Below are positions 32,204-45,099 of a stretch of 64,000 nt of DNA, in pieces. Source of the stretch: Hippophae tibetana. Taxonomy: Eukaryota; Streptophyta; Magnoliopsida; Rosales; Elaeagnaceae. Location: the NCBI GenBank assembly GCA_037013495.1, contig CM072808.1, forward strand, positions 14,299,319-14,363,318, written 5' to 3'. A program made the position numbers and the translations under genes. Within the stretch, counting starts at the first letter, position 1. Every line of letters begins with the position of its first letter. The notes below the pieces were generated by a model that had not been told where the DNA came from, did not search any database, and saw nothing but the letters and a program-made list of their open reading frames with translations.

Positions 32204-35200
32204 TAAAGAAAATCTAAAGGATAATTTTAATGCATTCATTCAAGTGAGTAGGGGACAATCGATAAAAAAAAAATCAAAGGTTGGACTTTGTAGAGGTACA
32301 AGTTGAACAACTAATTGAGCACTTGCAGATTCAAGGAAAATAATAGTTTTGTGGTCATAACAACAATTGTAGTCAATGATGTAGGGACATTGAGTTTCCT
32401 AAATGATGAATTCATCTATGCAATTTCATTCTAAAGATGATAAAAATAGTCTTGGATGGAGGTGTTTTTTTTGCTTTAATTCAATTAATTTTCATTTCAT
32501 AGTTATAATTAATTTTATTTGTTATTTCATTCAATGTTTGTATCTTGGTATAGGTTTTTATGGTTATTTTATTATTTAGATTATTAATTCATTATTATTT
32601 TAAATACAAATTAAAAAAAAGGGTCTCATAAAAATTAGTGTGAAGAAAAGAGTTATGTGCACAATAGTATAAAAGTTACCTCGCCGTGACACATGTGCTT
32701 CTACTCAAATTGGGATAGGATTTCTAAAGCACGTGTCATTGCATGCTTTTACCTACACCACGATTTGTGTACATTTTCTATCAAGAAATACAAGCCCTTC
32801 CATATTTTTACCCATTTCTCTCACACATTTTCTCACTTTCTTCACAAGTCTTACATTTTCTCTCCCTCAAACCCTAGAAATCCCTCGAAAATAACACATT
32901 TCTTTCATTTTTCCTTGAAATATTATTACAAAGATCTCATTAATCTTAATTATATCCTAGCCATTCCATTAAAAAAGTTTAAAAAAATTAACTCTCTAAA
33001 AAGTCTTCATCTTCTTCAAATGCATCATCCTCAATAACAAAAGTAAGTAATCAAAATGTTTTAGAGTTTGAGTTTTATTTTAAATTCTCTATATTTTATG
33101 GATTATTTTTGGATTAAAAGAGTTCAAAAACCTTAATTTGGACTAAGTGGGGTAAAGAAAATACTTTGTGTTGTATTATCAAGATTATTTGAGAAACTTT
33201 GGATTTATTTATTGTTGATTTTTTAAAAAAGAATGTCACTAAAAGGGGGTAGAACAGATAGAGAAAAAAGGGTATAACTTTTGAGAATTCTGATAGCATC
33301 AAAATTTCTAGTTATGAGGCCAAATTAGGTTTTGATAAAGTCAGAAGTAAACAAAGGATTTAGAGTAGAAAGGGGTATGGACTTTGATTTGGGGGCCAAA
33401 TGCCCAATTTAAGGACTCTATGATGTAACAATAGTTTTAGATAGATAAGGTTTATTAAAGAACGAGATGATGCTATAAAATCAATCATTCAGAAATTCTA
33501 TGCAAATGTTCCTGATGTTACCATGACAACATCATGAAGACCAAGGACCAAATGACATGAAGGATTGAGCTCCAAATTTATTCCATAAATTTTTATGAGT
33601 TTTTATTTTTATTTACATGTATTTTGTTTTATTTTATGTTGTGAATTTTAGTTTAATTGTTTTGGTTTTGATATTATGTTTGTTTTTATTTCATGTTGTT
33701 TTTTTATTTCCTGTCATGTGAACAAATGTTTGTTATATTTAGAACTGTTAAATTTAGAATTGTTTGTTGAGATGTGTAAGAAGTACACAAAATTCTATCT
33801 ATGTGATTAAAATGTTTGGAATGATGGATGCAACTACATTTTCACATAAATACTTGAGCACATTCAACAAATGGGTAACTTTTCTCCTCTTTACTCCTTA
33901 TATTTCATTTACAATTGTATATTAATGGCAGTGTAAGTTCTAGATTAGGGGTAAGAAAAGTTACATCTACATAAATTTGAGCAATTTTTCAATATTTTAA
34001 TTAAACATTATTTACAATTTCATTTATTTTCATTTGTTTACTTTTATTTTTTTTATTGGTTTTGAAATTTTATGTTCGATTTTCAAACTTTTCTTGCAAA
34101 AACTTATCATGTCTTTTAGTTAATTTTAATTAAATAATTAAGTCTTTTGTACTATTAGATTAATTTCTTGAAAATATCATGGAGTAATATGATAATTAGT
34201 TAGTTTTTATCATAAATTTAATTCATGATAAAATATTGAAATTGCAATAATCCCAAAATTAGTGTTTAGGAATCTAATAGTGGAGATCACCTTATAGGAA
34301 TACTTTGAGCCTTTATCTTTCCATTTGGAGTTATAATATTTTTAATACTCTTTTAAACACTCTTCTTATTGATTCAAATTTTTAGATGATATCTATATTT
34401 TTTTTGCATTGAATGCTATAATTTTTACATCTGATAAAGTGTTATATATTTATTTTTATTGCTTAAATTGAATGACTTAAGTATAAATTGAAAGTATATG
34501 TCTTTTTTTCATTTATGCATGACATACCAAAAAAGAGACATATATTGGGTTACCTAATCCATTATAAAAGAAAATCCAAAATTAGCCATTCACTAAATCA
34601 TACAAAATATTTCAACTTGTCCAATGCATCATCTCTCTCTAAAAAAACTAAAAAAAGAAAAGAATTTATCTAAAAGATAGAGAGAAAGAGAGGGAAAGAG
34701 AGAGAAAATAAAAATAAGAGAGTAAAATGAATAGTATAAACTACATACTATGACCAAAAAATCCCTACAGTTGTGAGAAATGACTAAATACAAAATAAAA
34801 ATTGGAAATTAATCCCCTAAAAGTCATATAACTTGAAACTTTTTATTTGATAATTTTTATTGATGAAAGAAAATAATATATGATTTCTTTATAAATCTTT
34901 TCATTCAATTCCTTTCATGAGATTGATGGTATGCACTTATTGAGCCTTTTTTTTTCTTTTTACATATGTGAATGTATTAGTTCATTTATTTACATAAACT
35001 TTATTTGTATAACTTTGAATGAGTACTTGAACTCATAGGATTAGTGTTATTTAGAGTATGACTTGTGAGGTTTAGAGTTGAAGCAAATTCAAATTCATAC
35101 ACTAAAATCGAGAAAATTAATATTGATGCATTTTTAATGTGGATATGAATATGATTTTCAATTAATTATTACAATAAATTTTCAATGTCTAAGATGTTAA

Positions 35201-35534
35201 ATGAACTTATGTTTTGAATTTTAATTATGAACTAAAAAGGTATTAAAAGCATGAGAAAGTTTTGCTATTTTATTTTGTTATCTTTTATTTTAAAATTTTA
35301 CTTTCTTAAAATTTTAGTTTATCTTTTGTTTATTTTTTATTTGCATTTCAGTTTTTACATTTTGGTTTGATATTTGTGGATATCATCTTTAAAAGCCATA
35401 ATGAGACTTAAGCTAATCCACTAGTTGCATATGCTTAATGCAACTGTGTCAATCTATGGAAATAATTAAGGATAGAGTTTATTTAGTTTTTTTCTTTTCT
35501 TGCGAGAGACTAGCAAGAAGATGGAATGAGGTTG
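32204..35534 (+). other. Non-coding interior of Tat-like element up to the polypurine tract
   Basis: No pol wording on either strand. 33840-33960 and 34480-34830 resemble the opposite strand of 11790-11940 and 11090-11360 in the other Tat-like element (ACATACTATGACC, cctacarttgtgag, ttgggttacctaa). The stretch ends with GACTAGCAAGAAGATGG then AATGAGGTTG next to the 3' LTR. Short frames at 32693-33037 and 34488-34673 show no family wording and look like chance. Confidence 0.75.
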
Positions 35535-37240
35535 TGATGAGTGCTTTAAAGCACTAAATGTAACATTATTTTAATCATTTAAAATGTCAAAATGTATTTT
35601 TATTTGCATAATTTATCATCATTTTAGCAATTCTATCCTTTTGGATTCATGCATATGCTTTGGTTGAATGTTTGGTATTCATGGCTTCAAATTTAATCAA
35701 CTAATAAACACTTGAAGAATAATGCCTCGAAGCACTCTATTGCAACCATAAATCATAAAAGAATAGCATATGTAAGCCTTACATATGTTCTGAAATCAAT
35801 ATAAGGGGGTGAAATACAAAAGGGTTTCTAGAGCGCAGTAAGACCCTTGCCACGATAAAGGTTTTTATGTACTATAATGCAAGGAAATCAGATCCAAATT
35901 TAAATGAGTTACAGGTTGACTCATGTTGCAGTACCGAAGAAAAGCATATCACGGCACATGACCATAAGATACATAATTTTCTCTCTTTTGCAGCAATTTC
36001 TAACCCTATATAAACCCCTAAAACCCATTTTAATTATCATCCCTTGTAATCCCATCAGCTCTTTCTTTAGGTGATTTCTTAGTTTTCTCTTAAGTTTTTA
36101 TTTTCTTAGTTTCAATGTTATTCTCTTAACTTTGAGAGTTGAAAAAGTTTAGTTTATATTTCTTTTAATTCAATAAGTAGTATTGACAAATCTATTTAGA
36201 AGTTTTTTTACATACAAAAACAATAGTATCTATCTATACTTGGGAGGATACGCTTGAGTTATAATTTAAAAGTATTTTTCTATTGTTAGATTAATTTTAT
36301 GTGTTGTTATGAATGTTATGTTTAATTTACTGATCCTTTATTAATATAACCATATTTCATTGAAAATAATATTGATATTATCAATGTTGTTATGCTTGTA
36401 AAATATTAAAATAGGTAAACATTTTTTATAAAGTGAATTAATTTTTATTTCTTCATCAAGATTTAAATAAAGTTAATTAAAAATTATATTGATGAATTAT
36501 TTTTCATAGTAATATGAAAGTTAGATTTAGGATTTAATTATTTGTATTTGATTTAAAGTGATACTCTTGGATATTAGATGTAATTATCTAAATCTTATTT
36601 AGTCATGCTCTATTTCAAAGATTTTCATAAGATTTATTATTGAAAAATATATTGACCACATATTTTTCGTAATAAATTTAAAATCTGAAAGTTAGTTTTC
36701 ACGCACTTAAATCATTAGCCTAACTTTGACACCTTGATGAGAGTTTAAATTGTTGGACCCGACTAAAGGCAACAATTAAATGGTTTTTAATATCTTAGAA
36801 AAGAAGCATAATTTAATTAAAATTAACTAAAAGAATCGATCGAAAGTGTTAAGTGATTTTAAATAAAACAAAATGTAAACCTAATTAATCTCCTATTTGT
36901 ATGTATAAGAAAGAATCAATAATCTTAATTCATATATTTAATAACACAATTAATATTGAGCAAGGATGCTTACCTAACTAATATATCTCATAGATTATTT
37001 AATGAGTGTAAATGTTATTTTCTTGATGTTTGTTAAATCTATCTTTAATTTTATTTCATTATATTAGATCTTTTAAAAACCCAAACTTTGTGACAGAATG
37101 TTTAGCTTTTAAGAATTTTGTGAATTATTTAAAAACCATATAATTTCTCTTTATATTGACCGTGGAAGTAAACTTATCACTTCTTACAGAGTGATTCATG
37201 CACTTGTGAGCTATTGTATAAATAGAAAACTCAAGCATCA
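35535..37240 (+). repeat. Tat-like 3' LTR
   Basis: Begins TGATGAGTGCTTTAAAGCAC and ends ACTCAAGCATCA. TATA box TATATAAA at 36007-36014 with the context ctaaccctatataaacccc. It is uninterrupted, so its 1.7 kb gives the full LTR length of this element. Athila-like gag text starts again at 37241. Confidence 0.88.
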
Positions 37241-37546
37241 CTATTTCTGTGTGAATTGACATGGTGGAGAACACCAATATTGTTTTATGATTTTTGCAAT
37301 GGAGACCATGGCAATGAAGTTTATGTCCACAATCCAAAATTTGTTAATTATGTGGGAAACTTCAACAAACAAGGGAACTTCTACACTAATACTTGCAACC
37401 CAGGATTGAGATTAAGGAATGCTACCCAATAATAATGAAGTAACTCTAAAAAGAGAAGGCAAGGAGAATTTTATATCAATTATGACAAGGAGTAGCTTGG
37501 TAGTAGAAGTTGAACAAGATAAATTAATTGATATAAAAGAAAAAAG
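37241..37546 (+). pseudogene. Athila-like Ty3 element 2: zinc-knuckle and C-terminal gag
   Basis: The plus strand shows YDFCNGDHGNEVYVHNPKFV near 37285-37345 (altered zinc-knuckle region), NYVGNFNKQGNFYTNTCNPG near 37345-37405, and near 37440-37545 a Lys/Glu-rich tail. This is what should follow the gag part ending at 26491, so the Tat-like element interrupted it. It ends where the M-family LTR begins. Broken. Confidence 0.8.
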
Positions 37547-38291
37547 TAGAAAGTTTCCTTTTATTTTTTAGTTATATAACAAAATAGCTAGTGGGCGGGT
37601 GAATAGAAGATCATCAAAAGTATGACAAATTAAAATTTTGTAGAATGGCTACATATGCAATCGTGTGTATATAAAATAATGCAAAAATATAAAGATTAAG
37701 ACATGATATTTTTAGGTGGGAGCAACCTAAACCACACCAATAACCTGAGAGGAAAATCACTAGTCTACTAGACCACTTAACTATCCACTATGAAAAATAA
37801 GGTCCAGTTACAAGGTTAACTCTCAAACTACCCACTAAGGTTATGCCCCAAAGCAATCTATGTACAAGTCACTACTTTCATCGTAGTCTCTATAAAAAAG
37901 ATGTTCAGATCAGACCAATGTTCCGATGAACTTGAGTCATATGGGTTAATCAAAACTGTATAGTTGGCACATCAAAAGTTAGAATAATAAGATTAGTGCA
38001 AATTTGTATCCTAGAGGAGATTCAATAATGAATAAATCTAACTAGATGATTTAATAAATATATTAGATAAATCAAAACCAACTAGAAACCCTAGAATAAT
38101 GAGTTTAAAGTATAATATCACAAATACCATAGGCTTGTTAATTCATTAAAAACAATCTCATATGTTTGATAAATGAACCCAATGAAAGAGCCTACTTGAA
38201 TGTTTTTGAAAAAAAAAAGATAGAGAGAATAATTCTAAATAATGCTTTTATATGGTTAAAAAAATTATGAGCCAATGGTTTGATTAATTAG
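37547..38291 (-). repeat. M-family 3' LTR, low-coordinate segment
   Basis: It aligns with 50556-51265: gggcgggtgaatagaagatca, aaagtatgataaattaaaa-type text, ccaatgacctgagrggaaaa, caaactacccastaaggt, and ttatgrgccaatggt at the end. It is interrupted at attag (38287-38291) by the L element. The matching continuation starts at 44576. Confidence 0.82.
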
Positions 38292-40091
38292 TGTAAGTCT
38301 CGTTGTACTCATTTCTGTGTGTTGGCTTTCTATATGCAAAACCTAGTGTCTATTTTATTCTTACTTAGTGTATTTTTCCTCTTCTGTGTAAGTTTAGTTA
38401 TTGTAGATCAATAATAAACATATGTAAATAGGTAGGTACACTTTGTATGCAAGCATGTTTACATACATTACAAGGTTGGTTTTCATAGTATGCATGCAAC
38501 TTAGTGCGTTGGTTTTTGAAAGGCGAGCATGCAATGAAGTTGACATTGTCACTTGTGCTTTTGGTTCATGTTGGGTGCGAGTATTTATGGAAACAAATCA
38601 ATAATTTTTGGAACGAAAAAATGTGTCTTTTAAGCATTATTCCTCCAAGGTTACCACCAAGCTCACAATCTCCCTTGCCACCACCCTTTGCGAGGTGATT
38701 GACAAGGTTACTAGCGAGGTGGAAAATTTGAGTTCTATAAATACCCTTATTTCTTCTTATTTGGCATCTGAAAAAATGTAGCCGAGCTTTGTAAAATTGA
38801 CATCTCATTCTTTCTATTTCTAGATCACTAATACCTTATGTGTCGTTTGATATTAGTGATTCATGATTAAGTGTGTAAAACTATGAGGTGGTGTTTTTAA
38901 GTGGTTTATATGAGCCATGTGTCAGACGGTTGTTGCTTTATACAACTTTTTATATTTGAGAACCTCTTTATAAGAGTGGGCAGATTTATTCTTTGAGTTT
39001 CAGCATTGAGTTATGTTTCCTTTGGAAGTTAGCCTAGTTTATGCATCAAACCAGGTTGTTACAGAGGTATCAAGAAAGAGTAATAATAGCTAGTTAGGAT
39101 GGAGGTCCCAACTAATAAAGGTCATAGTGGTTTTATTTCTTTCAGAGTTATTACTGATTTATTATTTAGTGAATTGTTTGTTAGTAAATGGTTGCCTTAA
39201 GCAACCCAAGAATGTTACCATATAGATAGGGTTTCTGTGTAGGTTTACCTCATTATATCTAGATTTATGTATGCTAGTATAATCAATTTTTAAATGGTGT
39301 ATATGTCTACATACTAAAGTTTAAACTTTAATTAGAAAGTTTTTAATATTTATCACATGCTCTCTATTTACTAAATCTATATCCATTGCTTTATTATAAT
39401 GCAGTTCTATATTTATTTATATTGTAGCTGTGATTATCCAACAAGTATTTTTATCTTTGGTGTTTGTGAGATTGGTTTGAGTGCTTAAGGAGTCAACATC
39501 TCCTTAACCTAATTATGTATCAGGTCTTGGACTCCTTCTTAGTATATATGCATGTTTAGATTACATGTTAGTGTAATTTTTCTTTTATCTACTTACATGA
39601 TTGGTGTGCGTCTCTAAGGAGTCTGTATCTCCTTACCTGTATGTGTACCAAGTGTTATACTCTTTATTAGGTTTGCTATGTATGTTTGATTGCATGTTGT
39701 GAAGTACAATCATCATTCACCGAATATGTTTTCATAGATGAGGTCCTGAAGTGATTGGAAATCCTTTTAGACTTTTGATATGTATGCTTGTATCATAAGG
39801 TAAGTATTGTTTTTCTTGTATGCGTTTTACTCATCTGAATATGACTTTTTGAGGCACACCATCACTAGTGTGTATTTTGTACATTTTTTTGTTACATCTA
39901 CTAGTTGTTTTTGTTGTGTGTTGAATTAAGCATGTTGTTTTGTACTTTTAATGTGTTAATTTCTTAATTCACTTTATGGGACCTACTTAGTTGAATTGAT
40001 ATAGAGCTTGCGAAAGGAATTTACACCCTTCATCTTGTGTCAAAAGAACAATTAGTCTGTGTGTAATTGTTCCTACATATGAGAATCTTCA
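38292..40091 (+). repeat. L-family 5' LTR
   Basis: Starts TGTAAGTCTCGTTGTACTC and ends gagaatcttca. It aligns with 42743-44575, 28542-30359, 51810-53430 and 57753-58870: ttggcttyc, acaaggttggttttcatag, ttcttcttatttggcat, gacatctcattctt, gaaccatgtgtc, tctaaggagtcwwtatctcc. TATA box TATAAATA at 38736-38743 (gagttctataaataccc) is kept in three copies. Confidence 0.85.
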
Positions 40092-40093
40092 AT

Positions 40094-40105
40094 TGGTATC
40101 AGAGC
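40094..40105 (+). other. Initiator-Met PBS of L element 2
   Basis: TGGTATCAGAGC, the exact standard site, two bases after the LTR end. A decayed form (TGGTATCAAAGT, 53433-53444) occupies the same place in L element 3. Confidence 0.92.
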
Positions 40106-42742
40106 AAGTCACCCCTATTTAGTCTTAGCCACCTGGGTAATTGATCCTAGAGCTCTTCTATACATACACAGACCTTGTATATTTGTTCCATCTATCACCA
40201 TTGGTGTAGGATGTTGTTATTTTGTGAGGTTGTTTGTCTCCATGAAATTTTGCTGTCAACATGTTCCCTGTTTACTTGTTCATGCATATCACTTTCTCTC
40301 TCTTTGCTTCTTTGTTATGCATAGTATGTTAACTAATTTACTTGCTGCTATGTTAGATTTCTTGATCCTTTACTATTATTATTTCCAGCTAGATGCTTTG
40401 ATATACTCTTGTGTGCTTGGTTCTAATGTGTGCTTAGGTTTATATTTATAGAATACTTTGAAACATGTTCGGTTAAAACATGATTACTATATTTTCCATA
40501 AAATATGTTATGACACTTTTAAGAAATAAGGACAATATAGTAAAAATCCAATCAAAATCACAAAAGATATACATTTTTTAAAGTAGATAAATAGCTACTA
40601 TTTAATCTACTAAGTGCTTGATCAATCGAGTACATTGATTGATCAATAGAATGTAGTCTCAATGGATCCAATCAACTTTTAATTAATTATTGAAGAAGAT
40701 CTATCTAGTGATTTAACATGATGGATCTAGTCCTTGATCGATCGAGTAAATCCCTCAATCGATTTAATCATTACTTAATCAATCAAGTGGCTAATTTCAC
40801 AATATCCCTATTGTGTCTAATATGCAATCTAATGTGCATAGGAACATAAAATATACATGATATATGACCATTAAGGCTTCATAGTTTCTTCGGTTTGAAA
40901 ATATTCTTCCAAGACACACTTAGAAACTAAAATTAGAAATATACGTTTTGTTCACGAATATCACCAACACTCACGTAAACCTTATATGAATAAAAAATAT
41001 AATCATGAAGCAATGGAAACAACTTAATGAAGAAAGCAATATATTTAATGATTAAAAAGAAGAGTAAACATTCTGAAAAGCTCAAAACAATCAAAATAGA
41101 GCGCTAAAAATAATATTTTTCCAAAAAATGAATAAACTTCCATAAGTTCTACGCCTCCTCTAAATAAATTAGAATAAAACAAATTTTAAAAATTGATAAA
41201 TATAACTTTCTCTTAAATTGAGGGTAGTGACTTAGCTTAACATGACTACAAAGTACATAGAAATTATGAAATTAATATTTTTCAAAGTGTGACAACATAA
41301 ATATATGTGGACAAGTCACACAAACATACTAACACATATATTGGCCTATTAATAGTCACCAAAAATTTGGTAAAAATTGAAATTGCTATAGTGTGTTAAT
41401 TAGTCCATTTATGATTAGCTATGAAGGATTTAAAGAAAGGAGTATGACCTATTATATAAAATTATGCAGAATTCATACTTGCACAAAATAAAATTTACTT
41501 CCCAAAAGAGAACTATAATCTATATTTTTTTGTATTCCCCTCTTGTACTATTGTTTTGTGAGAGATTTGTTATTTATTTATGTTTTATATAACCATTTAT
41601 GAGTCTTTATTTTTTTGCATGAAAAAACTTTTGTATTTTTCTTTTTTCCTTTAATATTATTACAATTATTTTTTTAAGAAATATGCACAAGAAAGTATAC
41701 CTAGTATGATAACTTTCACACTACTTGTGAGGTAGTCCACTATGCTCACTGCAGTAACTTGCACACTACTTGATCGACAATCTTGTTGATGTGTTTAATG
41801 CATACTTTAAAGCTTCTTATGCCCTCCCATATCACCAATAAGTATGGGGATTTGTGTTATGTATTGCATTAGAGAGATGTTTTCTCTCTACAGTAATCTT
41901 GATTTGTCTATACATTCAAGTTGTTTTTTGTTGCATGCTTTTACCTTGCTATTCTCTCGGTGTTTTTCTTTATTTGTTTTGAATGGTTGCATGTATTTCT
42001 CCCTTTTGTGCTTGCTTTAATCTTCTTTGTAGTGTTACATCAGTGTTAGGATTATTGCATTTCTATTTGACTTCTTTCCTTTATATAAGGGTGTGGTATG
42101 TTGCATACTATGTGTGCTTACTTTGACTTTCCATGTCAAAAAGGAGACAAAGTGTGTACAAATGTTTTTGGATTTTTAACATATTATTTATTGTATGCAG
42201 CAGTCAGTGTAGTTTGCACTAAAGTATTGCATTTTGATTATCTAGTATGAATACACTTTGAGGAGTTTTCATATTTGTGTTGCATGTAGATTGTGTAGTT
42301 TACATATTTATGTTTCATATAGATAGTGTTTGTTCATGCTATATGTTAATTATGCTTAGACTATAGGTGTGTAATTTTGTGTGGGAAACATGATAGTATT
42401 TGGATAGATTATCGATGTGTAGCTGTGTTAGGGTAACATAATAGTATTTTGATAGACTAAATGTTGTATCTTCATGATATGTTCACGAGATATATGTTTG
42501 TTTCATTTATATAGGTTATAGGTGTAGAGTGAAGTCTTTTGATTCAAGTGTTCTATGTGTAGTTGTCCTAAGTTCCTTGTAACATAGGATTGGATATGTT
42601 GATTCCTATAGTTAAATGGAGAACTCAAGATGGATGCACTTGGAATAGGTGTTTTTTTGTTTTTATTCAAAATCATCTCATTTTTTATGAGTATATGTAT
42701 TTAGTTATGTAGTGGTTTGACATGAAAGCCAAAGGGAGATAA
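40106..42742 (+). other. L element 2 interior with embedded M-family fragment
   Basis: 40106-40470 matches the L leader at 53447-53770 (gggtaattgatcctagagctct, gttcatgcatatc). About 40480-41760 reads as a minus-strand M-family fragment: LTR words (gattgatcaat, cctagaaactaaaatt) followed by text matching 47690-48440 (aaatatgcac, gatractttcaca, ttgtgaggtag). 41761-42742 is L 3' interior, shared with 27920-28541 and 57120-57752. No coding wording seen. The 75-codon plus-strand frame at 40224-40451 has no family signature. Confidence 0.7.
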
Positions 42743-44575
42743 TGTAAGTCCTATTGTACTTGTATATGTGTGTTGGCTTCTCTTTTGCAAAATATAGTGT
42801 ATGTTATATTCAAGCTTAGGGTATTTTCCCTCCTCTATGTAAGGTTGGTTACTATGGATCAGTAATACTCACACACAGAAAGTTAGGAGCACTTTGTATG
42901 CAAGAATATTTAGACACATCATGGGGTTAGTTTTCGTAATGTGCATGCTAAGTGGAGTATTGGTTTTAGACAAGAAAATGGTTGATTGAGCTGATTGGTT
43001 TTAGCACCTCGCTACCAAGCCTACAACAAAGATTTCCACCACCCTTGCAACTACCTTGGGTGAGGTAATTGGTGAAGTGGTTGGTAAGGTTGAAAATTTG
43101 AGTTATATAAATACCCCAATTTCTTCTTATTTGGCATTTAGAAAAGTGTAACAGAGCTTTGTCAAATTGACATCTCGTTCTTTATATTTTCACATCACTA
43201 ACACCTTATGTGTTGTTCTGTATTAATGATTCATGATTGTGTGAGAAAAATTGTGCTTATGAGTGGTGAGTACGTGAGGTAGTGTTTGTAAGTGGTTTAT
43301 GTGAACCATGTGTCTGCTGGTAGTTACCTTCGTGCTACTTTTTATATGTGAGAACCTCTTTGTGAGAGTGGGTAGAGTTAAATTCTTTGAGTTCTCACAA
43401 CTTCAACTATATGTCCCTTAGTGGTTTATGGTGGACTATGTGTCCTTGGTTGTTTATTTAGTGTTCATGTTTGAGGGTGGTTCTGTTTTTTGTGCATGTA
43501 ACTCATTATTGATTCATGGTTTTTGATCACTCCACATTGGGTGGTGTTGGCTTCAAAGGTGAGCTGGATTTGTGTGTCGAAATAGGTTGTTATGGAGGTA
43601 GTAAGCAAGATCAATAATAGGTAGTTATGATAGAGGTCCCTATTAATAGATATAATAGTGGTTTTATTCTTTCAGAGTTGTAACTGATTTATTGTTTAGT
43701 GAATTGTTTACTGTTAAGTGGTTGCCTTAAGAAACCCGAGAATGTTACCATATAGATATGATTTTTATATATGTTTATGCCATTATATCCGAAGTTATGC
43801 TTGCTCAAATTTGTGGCTAGTACAATCAGAGTTTAAATGGTGTATGTCTCTACATACTAATGTTTAAACTCTAATTAGAAAGCTTTTAATATTTGTCACA
43901 TACTTTCTATTTATTGAATTCTATATCTACTACTTTGTTATACTACCTCTCTATATTTATTTATACTCTAGTTGTGATTATCTATTAGGTGTTTTTATCT
44001 CTCATATTTATAAGGCTAGGTTGAGTCCTTAAGGAGTTAGCATGTCCTTACCCTTATTATTTATTAGGTCTTGGATTCCTTCTTAGTAGACATGCATATA
44101 TTTAGATTGTGTCTTGGTATTACCTCCCTTTTATATGCATATATGTTTTTTGTGAGTCTCTAAGGAGTCTTTATCTCCATACCCTGGATGTGTACTATGT
44201 GTTGGAATTTTTATTTGGGTTTGCTATATATATTTGAATGCATGCTATGAAAGTAAAATCATTATTTACCAAATTTGTTTCCATATACGAGGTCCTAAAG
44301 TGATTATAAATCCTTCACTAGTATGTATTTTACAAATTGTTATTATTGCATCTACTGTTGTTTTGGTTGTGTGTTGAATTGAGCATTTTGTTTTGTTCTT
44401 TCATTGTGTTACTTGGTTAATTCATATTGTGAGGCTTGCTTGGTTGAAGTAATATACAACTTGAGAAAATATTTCATGGCCTAGCATTTCCACCCCTCAT
44501 ATCGGTCTTTGTTATCTATTTGAGTTGGGAGAAAATTGGCCTTCGTGTAATTGTTCCTATATATGGGAATCTGTA
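42743..44575 (+). repeat. L-family 3' LTR
   Basis: Begins TGTAAGTCCTATTGTACTTG directly after AAAGGGAGATAA and ends ggaatctgta. TATA box TATATAAATA at 43104-43113. It aligns with 38292-40091 throughout and is clearly diverged by eye, so the element is not young. Confidence 0.85.
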
Positions 44576-45080
44576 GATAGCATGAGTAGAAATCCTAGGT
44601 CAAAGGTCTATTACAAATGTGTCCTTAAAAATATTTAAAAGAGCTTTAAAACATAAGAACAATATAGTAATAAAACAAATTGTCCCGTGTAAAAATTAGG
44701 TTAAACTTGAAAATCTAGTTGCTCAATCAATCTAGTCAAGCTCGATAGATTGAAACAATTAATATATTTTTCAATAAGTGATCAAATCTACTCATTGATC
44801 TCAATCGAGTATTAATTTAACCAAGTAATTAAGCTTATAGATCTAGACATGGATTGATTGATCGAGTAGTTTATATGCATAATGTTTCTATCTATCTAAT
44901 ATGAAATCTAACGTACAAGGGAACATAGATATACCTAAGATATGGTTTTTAGAGCTCAATAGTTTCTTTTTCTTGAAAATATTCTTGAAAGAAAGACCTA
45001 GAAACTAGAATTACATTTGTATGTTTTGTTTAGAATATCGCCAACACTCATATAAATCTTATAATCTGCCCCCTATGGCA
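44576..45080 (-). repeat. M-family 3' LTR, high-coordinate segment, with polypurine tract
   Basis: It aligns with 51266-51810 (gagtagaaatcctaggtcaaa, ggtctattacaaatgtgtcc, ctagaaactagaattaca). The element strand at 45066-45080 reads TGCCATAGGGGGCAG, a polypurine tract, followed by the LTR start at about 45064. It continues the segment at 37547-38291 after the L insertion. Confidence 0.8.
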
Positions 45081-45099
45081 TATTCGTGTGAAAAAACCT

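Larger units (their letters stand above)
26492..37240 (+). mobile_element. Tat-like Ty3 element with gag only, nested in Athila-like gag
   Basis: A 5' LTR (26492-27919 plus 30360-30550, split by an L-family fragment) and a 3' LTR (35535-37240) share end words TGAAGAGTGCTT/TGATGAGTGCTT and TCAAGCATCA/TTGAGCATCA. An Asp-tRNA PBS follows the 5' LTR, with a gag remnant at about 31020-32203. About 3.3 kb of non-coding DNA follows, ending in ACTAGCAAGAAG and a purine-rich tract before the 3' LTR. No protease, RT or integrase is seen. Flanks ttgtt and ctatt could be an eroded duplication. The Athila-like gag stops at one side and resumes at the other. Broken; LTRs clearly diverged, older than the 8426-15523 element. 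Confidence 0.88.
38292..44575 (+). mobile_element. L-family LTR element 2, both LTRs present, no pol
   Basis: A 5' LTR (38292-40091), initiator-Met PBS (40094-40105), a non-coding interior, a polypurine tract (AAAGGGAGATAA, 42731-42742) and a 3' LTR (42743-44575) form a complete LTR-element frame. Flanks attag and gatag may be an eroded duplication, since M-family LTR text stops at 38291 and resumes at 44576. The interior contains a piece of a minus-strand M-family element (about 40480-41760). I find no gag, RT or integrase wording. It fits a large retrotransposon derivative with Copia-type signals. Confidence 0.82.

Noticed and set aside
32693-33037. 114-codon plus-strand frame in the Tat-like interior
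   Set aside because: His/Phe/Ser-rich chance frame in pyrimidine-rich DNA, with no recognised motif and no matching frame in the related element.
34488-34673. 61-codon plus-strand frame
   Set aside because: Its sequence is shared with a non-coding leader-like part of the other Tat-like element (about 11140-11360), where the reading frame is not kept.
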